Positions 38,431 through 50,738 are shown, counted from the stretch's first letter. The stretch: 64,000 bases of DNA from Lysobacter sp. K5869 (GCF_018847975.1 NZ_CP072597.1:2953001-3017000); one strand, 5' to 3'. Translations and numbers: made by a program. The notes: generated from the letters alone by a model not told the origin.

Positions 38431-38970
38431 ATGCGCGGCGAGTCGGGCATCTCCAAGCTGATCGCGACCTGCCTGCTGAGCCTCTCGGCCGGCGCCGCCA
38501 TCGTGTACGTCTGCACGACCGAGCCCGGTCCGCCGCCGCGCTCGCAGCTCGCGCGCGCGTCCGGGCGCGTGGAGTGGTTCGAGCGGAGCCGGCACGATCT
38601 CCACTTCGGTCTGAGCGGTTCGCCGCGGCGGTTCTCGTATCCCGCCTGGGGCGGCGGCTGGGACGCGGTCCACGCCGCGTTGAGCCGCGAGGGCGCGAAC
38701 GTGGAGGTGGGGTTCGATGCATCCGATTCGAGCGCGCCGCCGTGGCCTTGGCGGCACTACATCGCCGTGCGCGAGTTGTCCGCCGACGGCCGGCCGGTGC
38801 GCACGTACGAACAAATCGTGGCCGGCCGGCAGCGCGATCTGAGCGTCGGCGTTTACCTCGGCTTCGCGTTCCTGGCGGGCGGCGCGATCTGTGCCGCGCA
38901 GGCCGGGCGCCGCATCCTGCGGCGGCGCCGATACGGCGGAGGTTTGCCGCCGCCGTGGCTGCAACGCTGA
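38431..38970 (+). CDS. Hypothetical membrane protein (179 aa)
   Basis: An N-terminal helix (LIATCLLSLSAGAAIVYVC) and a C-terminal helix (VGVYLGFAFLAGGAICAA) flank a soluble domain with a GRVEWFERSRHDLHFGLSG segment. The domain looks extracytoplasmic, and the C-terminal tail is basic. No family was recognised. Confidence 0.6.
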   Translation: MRGESGISKLIATCLLSLSAGAAIVYVCTTEPGPPPRSQLARASGRVEWFERSRHDLHFGLSGSPRRFSYPAWGGGWDAVHAALSREGANVEVGFDASDSSAPPWPWRHYIAVRELSADGRPVRTYEQIVAGRQRDLSVGVYLGFAFLAGGAICAAQAGRRILRRRRYGGGLPPPWLQR

Positions 38971-39064
38971 TCCAGACGAGCGCGCGGCGAATCCTCGCTC
39001 TCGCCTTCGGCCGGCGTCTGTCCGTTCGCGCCTAAGCGCGAGCCGGCGATGTCCGATCCGCGAC

Positions 39065-39883
39065 TTACTTGCGCGCGTGTTCCGCGTCCAGCCGCGTGCG
39101 CGACTTCGCATCGCCCAGCGCCGCGCCGCGTTCGAGCAGCGCCAGCGCCGGCGCGCGCTCCCCGCGTTCCAGCCGCATCAGCGCCGCGTTGTAGGCGGCG
39201 ACCGCGCTGCCCTTGCTCGCGGCATGTTCGAGACCGGCGAGCGCTTTGTCCGGGCACAGGAAGAAGACGTCCCAGCCGGCCGCGGCGCGCATCAGCATCT
39301 CGGCGTCGTCTTCGGGAATTCGGTCCTCGACGAACGCGGGCCAGCCGGCGACGAGCGGGACGAACAACTCGTCGCCCTTGGGCAGGAAATACGAGCCGGC
39401 GCCTTCGCGCATAGTGAAGGCTTGACGCGTGGTGCGGCGGGTTCCGTCCTTCTTCATCCACAGAAAACCGTTCTCGCCCTTGACCGGGAAACCGTCGAGA
39501 GCCTTGGAGACGCGCTCGGCCAGCGACGGCGCGCCCGGCTTCGGCGATACGCCGGTCCACGAGCCGATCAGTTCGACGCGCTTGAATTTGCCGTCGAGGC
39601 GGGACTTCACGGCGGCGGCCACGTCCTCGGCGGTGAGGATGCGCATCGATCCGTCGTACATATGCCACGGGCTCGATTGCAGGCCGATGGTGAAGAGCGA
39701 ATCGTCGTCCGGCACCGCGTCCATGTACTCGGACAGCGCCCGGCTCGAGTCGACGCAGTCGGTCGAACCCTGCTTCGGCGAGCAGGTCGTCACGCTGAGC
39801 GCGCCCGACAGCGACAGGTGCGAGGTGTCGCAGGCCAGCGCGGCCGGGCTGAGCAGGCACAAAGCGAGCAGGGCGTGCTTCAT
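39065..39883 (-). CDS. Secreted hypothetical protein with Sel1-like end (272 aa)
   Basis: It has a signal peptide MKHALLALCLLSPAALA followed by Cys. The mature part includes CSPKQGSTDCVDSSRALSEYM. The last 60 residues, LAGLEHAASKGSAVAAYNAALMRLERGERAPALALLERGAALGDAKSRTRL, have the Sel1/TPR-like helical repeat pattern. The frame extends upstream to 40210 but the signal peptide fixes the start. The role is unknown. Confidence 0.65.
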   Translation of the reverse strand: MKHALLALCLLSPAALACDTSHLSLSGALSVTTCSPKQGSTDCVDSSRALSEYMDAVPDDDSLFTIGLQSSPWHMYDGSMRILTAEDVAAAVKSRLDGKFKRVELIGSWTGVSPKPGAPSLAERVSKALDGFPVKGENGFLWMKKDGTRRTTRQAFTMREGAGSYFLPKGDELFVPLVAGWPAFVEDRIPEDDAEMLMRAAAGWDVFFLCPDKALAGLEHAASKGSAVAAYNAALMRLERGERAPALALLERGAALGDAKSRTRLDAEHARK

Positions 39884-40340
39884 CGGAATACCGGAAGGGA
39901 AGATCGGAGGAAGCATAAGACCGTTCGGCGACGCCGCGATGCAGGGTGTGCGCGGGTTTCGCGGCCGTCCGTCGGAGGCGCCGGCGGACGGAGGCCGATC
40001 GGGCCGTCGTCGCGGCCGGCCTTTGCGCGGCTGCCGGCCATCGATGCGCATCGTGTCGACCGCGGCCGAAAAACTGCGCGGAACCATCACGTTTTCCATG
40101 TGATCCCCGCGCCGGGGCGTCGGACAGCGCGCGGGAAATCGGTTATCCCTGAACCTGCGAAGCCGCTGCGTTTGCCTCGGCCGGTTTCCGCTGTTGCGCC
40201 ACTCCCCCACGACGCACCGATCTCCTTGGCGCGGGCCGAATCGCTGGCGGCCCGTCGCCCGGCTCTTGCACGGCCGCTGCTTGCGTCCGCGCGGAGCGTG
40301 GGAGCGAATCCAGCGACATCATCATCAAAAGGAGAAGTAC
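39884..40340. other. 457-bp divergent intergenic region
   Basis: It separates the leftward secreted protein from the rightward small secreted protein. I see no convincing ORF, RNA or repeat. Only the AAGGAG ribosome site at its right end is clear. Confidence 0.6.
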
Positions 40341-40565
40341 ATGAAGCGGACCATGATGAAAGCGGCGACGGCGGCGGTGTTCGTGGTGGGCTTGGCGGTC
40401 GGCATCGGCGCGGCCAACGCGCAGGTCGCGGGCCAGTACTGCAGCCCCAACGGGGCCGCGACCACCATCGTGCAGAACGGGTGGCGCTACTACTACACCT
40501 GCAGCAACCACAAGTGGGTGTTCGTCAGGGCTTGCCCGGTCGGCGGCGGTCACTGCATCGAGTGA
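40341..40565 (+). CDS. Small secreted protein with four cysteines (74 aa)
   Basis: AAGGAGAAGTAC precedes the ATG. A signal peptide (MKRTMMKAATAAVFVVGLAVGIGAANA) precedes a mature 47-residue peptide with Cys in QYCSPNG, YYTCSN, RACPVG and GHCIE, plausibly two disulfides. The mature part is rich in Tyr and Trp. No family was recognised. Confidence 0.65.
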   Translation: MKRTMMKAATAAVFVVGLAVGIGAANAQVAGQYCSPNGAATTIVQNGWRYYYTCSNHKWVFVRACPVGGGHCIE

Positions 40566-40664
40566 TCGCGTTCGCGCGGTCGCGATCCGCGAGGGCGCTC
40601 GGGTTTCGGCTCGCTGAGCCGGGCGCCGAGCGCCATCGCGCTTGAAGCGCTCGCGCAAACGGCG

Positions 40665-40692
40665 GACCTGCCGGCAAGATCGCCGGCAGGTC
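40665..40692. terminator. Hairpin between convergent genes
   Basis: A perfect 11-bp inverted repeat GACCTGCCGGC/GCCGGCAGGTC around AAGATC lies between convergent genes. The following bases are only weakly T-rich, so termination efficiency is unsure. Confidence 0.5.
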
Positions 40693-40802
40693 CTGCTCTT
40701 CGTTCCAGACGGGCAGGGCGCACGCGTGAGCGCCTCGCCTCGCCGATGCCGCGGTCGTGAGCGCACCGACCGCGGCCGCGGACGGCCGCGCGAGCGAGCG
40801 CC

Positions 40803-41762
40803 TCAGCGCCCGCCGAAGCGCTCCAGCAACCCGTCCGTCGCCGTCACCAGCGCATCCACGATCGCCGGATCGGCCGCGCTGTGCCCGGCCAGCACGATGC
40901 GCAGCTGCGCTTCCGGCCACGCCGCGGCCAGATCGACCGCGTTCTTGACCGGGCAGATCATGTCGTAGCGGCCGTGCACGATGGTCGTGGGGATGTGGCG
41001 GAGGCGGCCGACGTCGCGCAGCAGTTGATCGGGTTCGAGGAACACGTCGTGGCGGAAGTAGTGCGCTTCGGCGCGCGCCACGCTGACCGCGGCGTCGCTG
41101 TCGCCGTGCACGCCGGGTTCGTACGGGTCGTGCAGCAGCGTGGTGCTGCCGCCTTCGCAGTCGCTCCAGGCCAGCGCGGCTTCGCGCCGCACCTGCGGGT
41201 CGGGGCTGTCCAGGCGCCGCCAATAGGCTTCGATCATCTGCCCGCGTTCTTCCTCGGGGATGTAGTCGAGATAGCGCTGCCAGCGTTCGGGGAAGACCCA
41301 GCGCGCGCCGCCGTCGAGTTCGTTGAACCAGCGCAGCTCCGGCGGCCGGCCGAGGAAGATGCCGCGCAGCACCAGCGCCTGCACCGGCTGCGGGTGGGTT
41401 TGCGCGTAGGCCAGGGCGAGGGTGGAGCCCCACGAGCCGCCGAACACGATCCAGCGCTCGATCCCGAGCATCGCGCGGATGCGCTCGATGTCGGCGACCA
41501 GATCCCAGGTGGTGTTGTCGCGCAACTCCGAGTGCGGCGTGGATTTGCCGGCGCCGCGCTGATCGAACAGCACGATGCGGTAGCGGCCCGGATCGAAGAA
41601 GCGGCGGTGATACGGCGACACGCCGGCGCCGGGGCCGCCGTGCAGGAACAGCACCGGCAACCCGTTGGGGTTGCCGCATTCTTCGACGTGCAGCTCGTGG
41701 ATCGCGTCCACGGCCAGGCGGTAGGTGCGGTAAGGCTCGATCTCGGGATACAGCTCGCGCAT
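40803..41762 (-). CDS. pip: Proline iminopeptidase
   Basis: The 319-residue alpha/beta hydrolase has HGGPGAG (about 41-47, oxyanion hole), VLFDQRGAGKS (about 64-74), the nucleophile elbow GGSWGS with Ser near 110, and HGRYD with a late LAGHSAADP supplying the triad His. These are the standard motifs of peptidase family S33. It releases N-terminal proline from peptides in the cytoplasm. The start MRELYPEIEPY is the family norm; upstream in-frame codons are ignored. Confidence 0.93.
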   Translation of the reverse strand: MRELYPEIEPYRTYRLAVDAIHELHVEECGNPNGLPVLFLHGGPGAGVSPYHRRFFDPGRYRIVLFDQRGAGKSTPHSELRDNTTWDLVADIERIRAMLGIERWIVFGGSWGSTLALAYAQTHPQPVQALVLRGIFLGRPPELRWFNELDGGARWVFPERWQRYLDYIPEEERGQMIEAYWRRLDSPDPQVRREAALAWSDCEGGSTTLLHDPYEPGVHGDSDAAVSVARAEAHYFRHDVFLEPDQLLRDVGRLRHIPTTIVHGRYDMICPVKNAVDLAAAWPEAQLRIVLAGHSAADPAIVDALVTATDGLLERFGGR

Positions 41763-41915
41763 GGCGGTCGCAGGCGGTGGGGAAGGGCGCAGCATAGCCG
41801 CGCGCGGCGGTCGCCGGCTTGCGCGCGTGCGGGCGCGTGAGGCGGGCGGCGCGCGGGGCTCGGCTTTGCGCCGGCGCGCCGTTAGAATGCGGGCCCGGCC
41901 TCGCGCCGGCGAATC

Positions 41916-42000
41916 GCGAAAGTGGCGGAATTGGTAGACGCACTGGATTTAGGTTCCAGCGCCGCAAGGCGTGCGGGTTCGAGTCCCGCCTTTCGCACCA
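41916..42000 (+). tRNA. tRNA-Leu(TAG)
   Basis: This is an 85-nt class II tRNA: acceptor GCGAAAG/CTTTCGC, anticodon TAG in GATTTAGGTTC, a long variable arm (CGCCGCAAGGCGT) and encoded CCA. It stands alone upstream of tig. A TAGAAT at 41883 may be its -10. Confidence 0.95.
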
Positions 42001-42532
42001 CGGCGTCCGGCAGAGAACACAGCCGCTACGCTGAGCTTCGATGGCCGGCCGCTCCAGCCGGCGCGGTTCTCTGCGGCATCGGTTGGATACTCGGCTGCCG
42101 CGACGGCCCGGCGTGCTCGCGGCAAAGCCCTCGCTCGAATCGGTCGCCGTGGCCGGGCAGGGTTCTTCGCAGCGACGTTCCGCTGCGTTCGGCCCGAGTC
42201 CAGAGCCGTCTAATCCCGGAGCGGCGCGTCCTGACGCAGGTCGGCGTCCTCCATCCGGCTAAATGATCCCCGTCGTCGTGCCCTTCGCCGACCGCGCGCC
42301 CCTTCGCCGCCGGCCTCAATCCCACCGCAGCCTGCGACACGCCCCGCAAAACCCGCCAGCGACCCCAAAACCCGCGACCCACGGCCCGCCGGGCCTTCAC
42401 GGTGCTGGCAGCCCAGCGCGTAATCGGCCAAACTAGCAAGTTCCGCTGGCCGGCGAGCTTTCGTCCCGCCGGCGGCCGGACCGGATCAACAACATCGTCG
42501 CCGCGGCGGGTGCCGCGGTCGCAGGAGTGGAT
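42001..42532. other. 532-bp intergenic region before tig
   Basis: No gene, RNA or repeat that I can support lies between tRNA-Leu and tig. It must hold the tig promoter, but no clear match was found. AGGAG at 42523-42527 is the tig ribosome site. Confidence 0.55.
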
Positions 42533-43834
42533 ATGCAAGTTTCGCTCGAATCGCTGGGCTCGCTGGAGCGCCGACTGACCTTCAGCCTCCCGGCCGAAAA
42601 CCTGGAAACCCAGGTCGGCGGCCGCCTGCGCGAGATCGCGCGCGGCGCCAACATCAAGGGCTTCCGCCCGGGCAAGGTGCCGGCCAAGATCATCGAGCAG
42701 CGCTTCGGCGCCCAGGTCCGCGCCGAAATCCTCGACGGCATGCTGCGCGAGAGCTTCGGCGACGCGATCCGCAAGGAGCAGCTGCAGATCGCCGGCAACC
42801 CGAACATCGAGCCGGCCGGCGAGACCGACGGCACGCTGTCCTACGTCGCCACCTTCGAAGTGGTGCCGGACTTCGGCGACATCGACGTCAGCAAGCTGGA
42901 GATCGTGCGCCACACCGCCGAGGTCTCCGACGCCGACATCGACGCGATGATCGAGAACCTGCGCCTGCAGCGCCGCACCCTGAAGTCGGTCGAGCGCGGC
43001 GCCCAGGAAGGCGACGTGGTCGAAGTCGAGACCTTCACCGAAATCGACGGCATCCGCCTGCCGGCCGAGGGCGCCGAGTACGGCAGCACCCAGATCGGCT
43101 CCGGCGCGATGTTCAAGCCGCTGGAAGACGCCATGGTCGGCGTCAAGGCCGGCGAGGAGAAGGTCGCCCAGGTCGAATTCCCGGCCGATTGGCGCGCCGC
43201 CGAGGTCGCCGGCAAGACCGCCAACGTCCACCTCAAGCTCAACCACGTCTCCGAGCCGGTGATGCCGGAGGTCGACGCCGAGTTCATCAAGAGCTTCGGC
43301 GTGCGCAGCGGCGACGCCGAGCAGTTCCGCGCCGACATCCGCACCAACCTGGAGCGCGAGCTCAAGGGTTCGCTGATGAACCGCCTGCGCCAGGAAGTCG
43401 GCGAGCAGCTGGTCAAGGCCTACGAGTCGGTGGAAATGCCGCCGAAGCTGGTCGAGCAGGAAGCCCGCAACATGGTCTGGCAGACCGTCGAGCAGGCCCG
43501 CCGCCAGGGCCGCCAGATCTCCGCGCCGGACGACGCCCACCTGAACTACCTGGATTCGGCGCGCAAGCGCGTCCTGGTCGGCCTGCTGGTCGGCGAAATC
43601 GCCCGCCGCAACGATCTGCGCCTGGAAGCCAAGCGCGTCAACGAGACCCTGCGCCTGATCGCCTCGACCTACGAGGAGCCGCAGCAGGTGATCGACCTGT
43701 ACCGCAACGACCAGCAGCTGATGGCCGGCCTGCAGAACCGGGTGATGGAAGAGCAGGTGATCGATTGGATCGCCGAGCGCGCCCAGCACACCGAGCAGGC
43801 GCTGGCGTTCAGCGACGCGATCCGGCCGAACTGA
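42533..43834 (+). CDS. tig: Trigger factor
   Basis: The 433-residue product has the ribosome-binding signature [11 protein letters not shown] (about residues 43-53). The central FKBP-type PPIase domain lies about 150-240 (with GDVVEVE, EIDG and IGSGAM). A helical C-terminal chaperone domain follows. Trigger factor meets nascent chains at the ribosome exit. The ATG has AGGAG 5 nt upstream, so an in-frame GTG two codons earlier is not used. The gene order tig-clpP-clpX-lon is conserved in proteobacteria. Confidence 0.96.
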   Translation: MQVSLESLGSLERRLTFSLPAENLETQVGGRLREIARGANIKGFRPGKVPAKIIEQRFGAQVRAEILDGMLRESFGDAIRKEQLQIAGNPNIEPAGETDGTLSYVATFEVVPDFGDIDVSKLEIVRHTAEVSDADIDAMIENLRLQRRTLKSVERGAQEGDVVEVETFTEIDGIRLPAEGAEYGSTQIGSGAMFKPLEDAMVGVKAGEEKVAQVEFPADWRAAEVAGKTANVHLKLNHVSEPVMPEVDAEFIKSFGVRSGDAEQFRADIRTNLERELKGSLMNRLRQEVGEQLVKAYESVEMPPKLVEQEARNMVWQTVEQARRQGRQISAPDDAHLNYLDSARKRVLVGLLVGEIARRNDLRLEAKRVNETLRLIASTYEEPQQVIDLYRNDQQLMAGLQNRVMEEQVIDWIAERAQHTEQALAFSDAIRPN

Positions 43835-43845
43835 CCGATCGCCCC

Positions 43846-43880
43846 GGCCCGCGGCCTCGCCGCGGGCCGTTTGGTTTTGA
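43846..43880 (+). terminator. Terminator after tig
   Basis: The stem GGCCCGCGGC/GCCGCGGGCC with a CTC loop is followed by GTTTGGTTTTG. A second GC-rich hairpin starts at once after it. Confidence 0.75.
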
Positions 43881-43999
43881 AGGCCCGCGCCCGCCGCGCG
43901 GGCCTTCGCCGCGATGGCCGGGCCGTGGCCGGATCGCGCTTCGGGCGGGCCGGATCGCGCTCAGGCCCGCCGCCCCGCGCGTTTTTGGCAATCGCGCCT

Positions 44000-44028
44000 C
44001 TTGCGCTGCGACGCGGCCGGCCCCAAGT
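44000..44028 (+). promoter_or_regulatory. Heat-shock-type (sigma-32) promoter of clpP
   Basis: CTTGCG (44000-44005), a 15-bp spacer and CCCCAAGT (44021-44028) match the sigma-32 pattern CTTGAA/CCCCATNT in key bases. The same -35 hexamer and spacer length occur before lon. Confidence 0.6.
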
Positions 44029-44092
44029 TGGGCTCAACCGCGCAAGCAACCCCTGCGCCCCCCCCTATGTCAGCCACAGGTGCCGTTTACGC

Positions 44093-44719
44093 ATGGACAA
44101 CCTAACCAAAGCCCTGAATCTGGTGCCGATGGTGGTCGAACAGACCAGCCGCGGCGAGCGCGCCTACGACATCTATTCGCGCCTGCTCAAAGAGCGCGTG
44201 ATCTTCCTGGTCGGCGGCGTCGACGACCACGTCGCCAACGTGATCGTGGCCCAGATGCTGTTCCTCGAGGCCGAAAACCCCGAGAAGGACATCAACTTCT
44301 ACATCAACTCCCCGGGCGGCGTGGTCACCGCCGGCATGGCGATCTACGACACCATGCAGTACATCAAGCCGGACGTGAGCACGATCTGCATCGGCCAGGC
44401 CGCCAGCATGGGCGCGCTGCTGCTCGCCTCCGGCGCCAAGGGCAAGCGCCTGGCGCTGCCGAATTCGCGGGTGATGATCCACCAGCCGCTGGGCGGCTTC
44501 CAGGGTCAGGCCACCGACATCGACATCCACGCGCGCGAGATCCTGACCCTGCGTCAGCGCCTTAACGAAATCCTGTCGAAGCACACCGGCCAGTCGCTGG
44601 AGACCATCGCCCGCGACACCGAGCGCGACAACTTCAAGAGCGCCGAGGCCGCGCGCGATTACGGCTTGGTCGATCAGGTGCTCGAGCGCCGTCCGGACGA
44701 GACCATCCAGGCCTCGTAA
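44093..44719 (+). CDS. clpP: ATP-dependent Clp protease proteolytic subunit
   Basis: The 208-residue protein has the catalytic triad Ser 105 (GQAASMGA), His 130 (MIHQPLGG) and Asp 179 (RDTERDNF). [23 protein letters not shown] also matches the ClpP family. It forms the double-ring chamber fed by ClpX, whose gene follows. The N-terminus [17 protein letters not shown] includes the usual propeptide. The frame is open further upstream but the ATG at 44093 is where family similarity starts. Confidence 0.97.
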   Translation: MDNLTKALNLVPMVVEQTSRGERAYDIYSRLLKERVIFLVGGVDDHVANVIVAQMLFLEAENPEKDINFYINSPGGVVTAGMAIYDTMQYIKPDVSTICIGQAASMGALLLASGAKGKRLALPNSRVMIHQPLGGFQGQATDIDIHAREILTLRQRLNEILSKHTGQSLETIARDTERDNFKSAEAARDYGLVDQVLERRPDETIQAS

Positions 44720-44845
44720 GCACGCCGCCGGGCGGGCCGACACAGCGCGCAAACCCTTGATCGCATTACGATATACGGCGAAAGAGGCGGCCCGGGACGC
44801 TGTGCTATTCTCGGGCCGAGCCGCCTGAACCCGCCTCGGCGGCGC

Positions 44846-44874
44846 TTGCCGCCCAGGCGTTTTGGGCATATTAA
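44846..44874 (+). promoter_or_regulatory. Promoter of clpX
   Basis: TTGCCG, a 17-bp spacer and TATTAA lie 48 bp before the clpX ATG. This gives clpX its own sigma-70 start besides any read-through from clpP. Confidence 0.55.
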
Positions 44875-44922
44875 GAAGCCAACGCGCACCACAAGACTGA
44901 GCACCAACGGGCCAAATCAAGC

Positions 44923-46218
44923 ATGACCGACGAACGACAAGGACGCAGCACGGGCGACAGCAACAAGATCCTGTATTGCTCGTTCTGCGGTAAAAGCCAG
45001 CACGAAGTCCGCAAGCTGATCGCGGGCCCGAGCGTGTTCATCTGCGATGAGTGCGTGGAGCTGTGCAACGACATCATCCGCGAGGAACTCGAGGAGAAGG
45101 CGCAGTCGGCGCGCAGCCACCTGCCCAAGCCGCGCGAGATCCTCGAGGTGCTCGATCAGTACGTGATCGGCCAGCAGCGCGCCAAGCGCACGCTCGCGGT
45201 CGCCGTGTACAACCACTACAAGCGCATCGAGAGCCGGCAGAAGAACGACGACGTCGAATTGTCGAAGTCGAACATCCTGCTGGTCGGCCCGACCGGTTCG
45301 GGCAAGACCCTGCTGGCCGAAACGCTGGCGCGGCTGCTCAACGTGCCGTTCACCATCGCCGACGCCACCACGCTGACCGAAGCCGGTTACGTGGGCGAGG
45401 ACGTGGAGAACATCATCCAGAAGCTGCTGCAGAAGTGCGACTACGACGTCGAGAAGGCGCAGCAGGGCATCGTCTACATCGACGAAATCGACAAGATCTC
45501 GCGCAAGAGCGACAACCCGTCGATCACCCGCGACGTCTCCGGCGAAGGCGTGCAGCAGGCGCTGCTGAAGCTGATCGAAGGCACCATCGCCAGCGTGCCG
45601 CCGCAGGGCGGGCGCAAGCATCCGCAGCAGGAATTCCTGCAGGTCGACACGCGCAACATCCTGTTCGTGGTCGGCGGCGCGTTCGCCGGTCTGGACAAGA
45701 TCATCCAGCAGCGCAGCACCGAGGCCGGCGGCATCGGCTTCGGCGCCAAGGTCAAGAGCGCCGAGCGCAAGATCGACATCGGCAAGATCCTCGCCGACGT
45801 CGAGCCGGAAGATCTGATCAAGTTCGGCCTGATCCCCGAGTTCGTCGGCCGCCTGCCGGTGGTCGCCACGCTCGAGGAGCTCGACGAGCCGGCGCTGATC
45901 TCGATCCTGACCGAGCCGAAGAACGCGATCACCAAGCAGTTCCGCAAGCTGTTCGAGATGGAGAACGTCGAGCTGGAATTCCGTCCCGACGCGCTCTCGG
46001 CCATCGCCAAGAAGGCGCTCAAGCGCAAGACCGGCGCGCGCGGCCTGCGCACCATCGTCGAGTCCGTGCTGCTGGACACGATGTACGAACTGCCGTCGCT
46101 GGAGAACGTCAGCAAGGTGGTGGTGGACGAGTCGGTGATCGAGCACAAGTCCGAGCCGTACCTGATCTACCAGACGCCGCCGGCGCAGCCTCAGCCCAAA
46201 GTGGCTTCGGCCGAGTAA
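44923..46218 (+). CDS. clpX: ATP-dependent Clp protease ATP-binding subunit
   Basis: The 431-residue protein has the N-terminal zinc finger (Cys 19, 22, 41, 44: YCSFCGK and ICDECVELC). Walker A GPTGSGKT is at 122-129, Walker [10 protein letters not shown] follows, and [11 protein letters not shown] and EFVGRLPVV are present. It unfolds tagged proteins and threads them into ClpP. Confidence 0.97.
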   Translation: MTDERQGRSTGDSNKILYCSFCGKSQHEVRKLIAGPSVFICDECVELCNDIIREELEEKAQSARSHLPKPREILEVLDQYVIGQQRAKRTLAVAVYNHYKRIESRQKNDDVELSKSNILLVGPTGSGKTLLAETLARLLNVPFTIADATTLTEAGYVGEDVENIIQKLLQKCDYDVEKAQQGIVYIDEIDKISRKSDNPSITRDVSGEGVQQALLKLIEGTIASVPPQGGRKHPQQEFLQVDTRNILFVVGGAFAGLDKIIQQRSTEAGGIGFGAKVKSAERKIDIGKILADVEPEDLIKFGLIPEFVGRLPVVATLEELDEPALISILTEPKNAITKQFRKLFEMENVELEFRPDALSAIAKKALKRKTGARGLRTIVESVLLDTMYELPSLENVSKVVVDESVIEHKSEPYLIYQTPPAQPQPKVASAE

Positions 46219-46224
46219 GACCTT

Positions 46225-46256
46225 CGCCCCCGCCCAGTGCGGGGGCGATCGTTTTT
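46225..46256 (+). terminator. Terminator after clpX
   Basis: The stem CGCCCCCGC/GCGGGGGCG with a CCAGT loop is followed by ATCGTTTTT, 7 bp after the clpX stop. Confidence 0.85.
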
Positions 46257-46425
46257 GGGGCCGCGGATTTCGCGCGCTCGCGATTGCGGCGCGGCGCCTT
46301 GGGGTCGCGCGCGTCCGCGCGGGCGCGCATGTACGAGCGTTACCCGCGCGCTGCGCGAGGCGCATCCTGGCGCCGCGGTTCCGGCTGAGCCTCGAGGTTC
46401 GTCGAAGGCCGCGCCGCGGCTTCGC

Positions 46426-47079
46426 TCAAGCCGAGTCTGCGTCCTCGCTCCCGTCCCCGTGCCACTCGATCATCGCCTGCCGCGCGCGCTCGACGCCCTC
46501 GCACAACACCTCCTCCAGCGACTGCCGCGCCGGACTCGCCGCCAGCATCGCCCGCAGCGAACGCTCGACGTGGCCGAAACCGTCCTGGTCGTAATACAGC
46601 GCGCCGAAGCGTTCTTGCGCATCTGCGTACACGTACCACGCGCTCTCCGACACCGTATCGGTGCGGTACCAGCCGAAACAGCGGTAGCCGGCGTTGAGCG
46701 CGTCCAGCTCGGCCTGCGCGAAGGCCTCGCCGGGCTCGAATTCGTAGCGGTCGTTGCCCCAGCTGTGGACGATCACATCGACCAAACCCAGCGAGCGGAT
46801 ACGCTGCCATTCGTCGGCCCGCTCCAGCCCTTCGGCCAGGGCGGCGGGGGCGGGCAGTTCCAGGCAGTGCGATTCGGTGTTGTGGTGGTTGTGCAGGCCG
46901 CCGAAGCGCCGGTAGAAGGCCTCCAGCTCCGCCGGCAGCGGCCGCGGCTCGCGCTCGCGCAGGCGGGCGAGATCGGCCTCGGCGGCCGGGCCGGGGGCGA
47001 GCAGGGTGGTGTAGTCGTGGTCCCAGCAGCGGGTCCGGCTTGCGTTGTACTGATCGATAGCGTCCTGCAGTCGTTGCAT
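46426..47079 (-). CDS. SMI1/KNR4 (SUKH)-like protein
   Basis: The 217-residue protein has the SUKH pattern: an N-terminal helix, LPAELEAFYRRFGGLHNHHN, then a strand-rich part with VDVIVHSWGNDRYEFEPGEA and YYDQDGFGHVERSL. SUKH proteins often act as immunity proteins to toxins, but single housekeeping copies also exist. No toxin gene is adjacent. It interrupts the usual clpX-lon adjacency on the opposite strand. Confidence 0.65.
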   Translation of the reverse strand: MQRLQDAIDQYNASRTRCWDHDYTTLLAPGPAAEADLARLREREPRPLPAELEAFYRRFGGLHNHHNTESHCLELPAPAALAEGLERADEWQRIRSLGLVDVIVHSWGNDRYEFEPGEAFAQAELDALNAGYRCFGWYRTDTVSESAWYVYADAQERFGALYYDQDGFGHVERSLRAMLAASPARQSLEEVLCEGVERARQAMIEWHGDGSEDADSA

Positions 47080-47197
47080 CGGCGGCGTCCGGGCGGGCGG
47101 ATGGGCGGAATACTCCATCCCGAACCCCGCTTTGTATCACAAGCTTATGATTCAAAAGCGGTTTTTATCGATTCTGCGGGTCGCCCGGCGGGCTTTG

Positions 47198-47226
47198 CTT
47201 GCGCTCCCGGGCGGCCACCCCCATAA
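47198..47226 (+). promoter_or_regulatory. Heat-shock-type (sigma-32) promoter of lon
   Basis: CTTGCG (47198-47203), a 15-bp spacer and CCCCATAA (47219-47226) are a good sigma-32 match, 50 bp before the lon ATG. lon is a known sigma-32 target in enterobacteria. Confidence 0.65.
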
Positions 47227-47276
47227 CGGGAGCCTGGATGCCCCGGCATCCTCACCCCACGCAGTCGAGAGCCCCG

Positions 47277-49721
<2,445 letters not shown>

Positions 49722-49797
49722 CTTCCGCCGCCGGTCGGAGGCCGCCGAACGGGGGCGCGAAAAACGCTGAAAGCCGCGCCGCTGTTGGCTTTCGCGC

Positions 49798-49826
49798 TTG
49801 CGCCCCCTATAGGCCGCTGGTATAAC
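49798..49826 (+). promoter_or_regulatory. Promoter of hupB
   Basis: TTGCGC, a 17-bp spacer and TATAAC lie 133 bp before hupB. The long leader to the GGGAG ribosome site shows no obvious structure. Confidence 0.6.
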
Positions 49827-49959
49827 GACCGCAACCGCGCAGCCCCAATCCACAAGCACAACTTCTGCGCGGCACGCTTGATCGGACGCACGCCTCCTGC
49901 GGCGATGCTCCGATTCTCAGAACATCGCGGTCGCAACCGCACAGGGAGTCAAAAAAATA

Positions 49960-50232
49960 ATGAACAAGGCCGAACTCGTAAGCGCCGTCGCCGAAACCGC
50001 CGAGCTGTCGAAGACCGACGCTACCGCCGCCGTCGATGCGCTGATCGACGTCGTCACCAAGGCGCTGAAGAAGGGCGACACTGTTACGCTCGTAGGCTTC
50101 GGCACCTTCCAGGTGCGCAAGCGCGCCGCTCGCCAGGGCCGCAACCCCAAGACCGGCGAGACCATCAAGATCCCGGCGTCGAAGAATCCCTCCTTCAAGG
50201 CTGGCAAAGCGCTGAAGGATGCCGTAAACTAA
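49960..50232 (+). CDS. hupB: DNA-binding protein HU-beta
   Basis: The 90-residue protein is a typical [34 protein letters not shown], then [30 protein letters not shown] with the DNA-intercalating Pro in RNP. It compacts and bends DNA. It follows lon as in many proteobacteria. Confidence 0.97.
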   Translation: MNKAELVSAVAETAELSKTDATAAVDALIDVVTKALKKGDTVTLVGFGTFQVRKRAARQGRNPKTGETIKIPASKNPSFKAGKALKDAVN

Positions 50233-50292
50233 CCAACTCGGCGGCGATGCAGTCATCGCCATCGGAACCCAAGCAGTTAGCCCAAGTCATTC

Positions 50293-50367
50293 GGGTGCTT
50301 AGCTCAGCGGTAGAGCGTCTCCCTTACAAGGAGAGGGTCGGGGGTTCGAAACCCTCAGCACCCACCA
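50293..50367 (+). tRNA. tRNA-Val(TAC)
   Basis: Acceptor GGGTGCT/AGCACCC, anticodon TAC in CCTTACAAGG, T-arm GGGGG-TTCGAAA and encoded CCA. It lies 60 bp after hupB. A weak hairpin CCGCTT/AAGCGG follows near 50398. Confidence 0.95.
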
Positions 50368-50471
50368 GAGTCGCTGGTCTGTCTGCCGTTGCTTTTTCCG
50401 CTTAAAAAAGCGGGTTTAGCGAGAAACGGGTTTCCGAAAACGGGTTTTGGTAGTAAAGTTTCAAAATACGC

Positions 50472-50548
50472 GGAGTGGTAGTTCAGTCGGTTAGAATGCT
50501 GGCCTGTCACGCCGGAGGTCGCGGGTTCGAGTCCCGTCCACTCCGCCA
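50472..50548 (+). tRNA. tRNA-Asp(GTC), copy 1
   Basis: A 77-nt cloverleaf with acceptor GGAGTGG/CCACTCC, anticodon GTC in CCTGTCACG and encoded CCA. It is identical in sequence to copy 2. Confidence 0.95.
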
Positions 50549-50556
50549 GTTTTGCC

Positions 50557-50586
50557 GAAGGCGCCGGAAACGGCGCCTTCGTTTTT
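50557..50586 (+). terminator. Terminator after tRNA-Asp copy 1
   Basis: The stem GAAGGCGCCG/CGGCGCCTTC with a GAAA loop is followed by GTTTTT. Confidence 0.88.
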
Positions 50587-50652
50587 ATATAAGTGAGGGC
50601 TCTCGATTTTGTCGCGATGCGGTACGGATCGAAGGCCGGAGTTTCAAAGCGC

Positions 50653-50729
50653 GGAGTGGTAGTTCAGTCGGTTAGAATGCTGGCCTGTCACGCCGGAGGT
50701 CGCGGGTTCGAGTCCCGTCCACTCCGCCA
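50653..50729 (+). tRNA. tRNA-Asp(GTC), copy 2
   Basis: It is identical to copy 1 over 77 nt and preceded by a related GTTTCAAA(G/A)-CGC stretch, so the duplication unit included some upstream sequence. Confidence 0.95.
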
Positions 50730-50738
50730 GTTGCACCG

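Noticed and set aside
42026..43789. A 587-codon minus-strand frame opposite tig
   Set aside because: It is a shadow of tig with no family features of its own.
46426..47079. SUKH-like gene as part of a toxin-immunity locus
   Set aside because: Neighbours are clpX and lon with no polymorphic toxin or secretion gene, so an immunity role is not supported by context.
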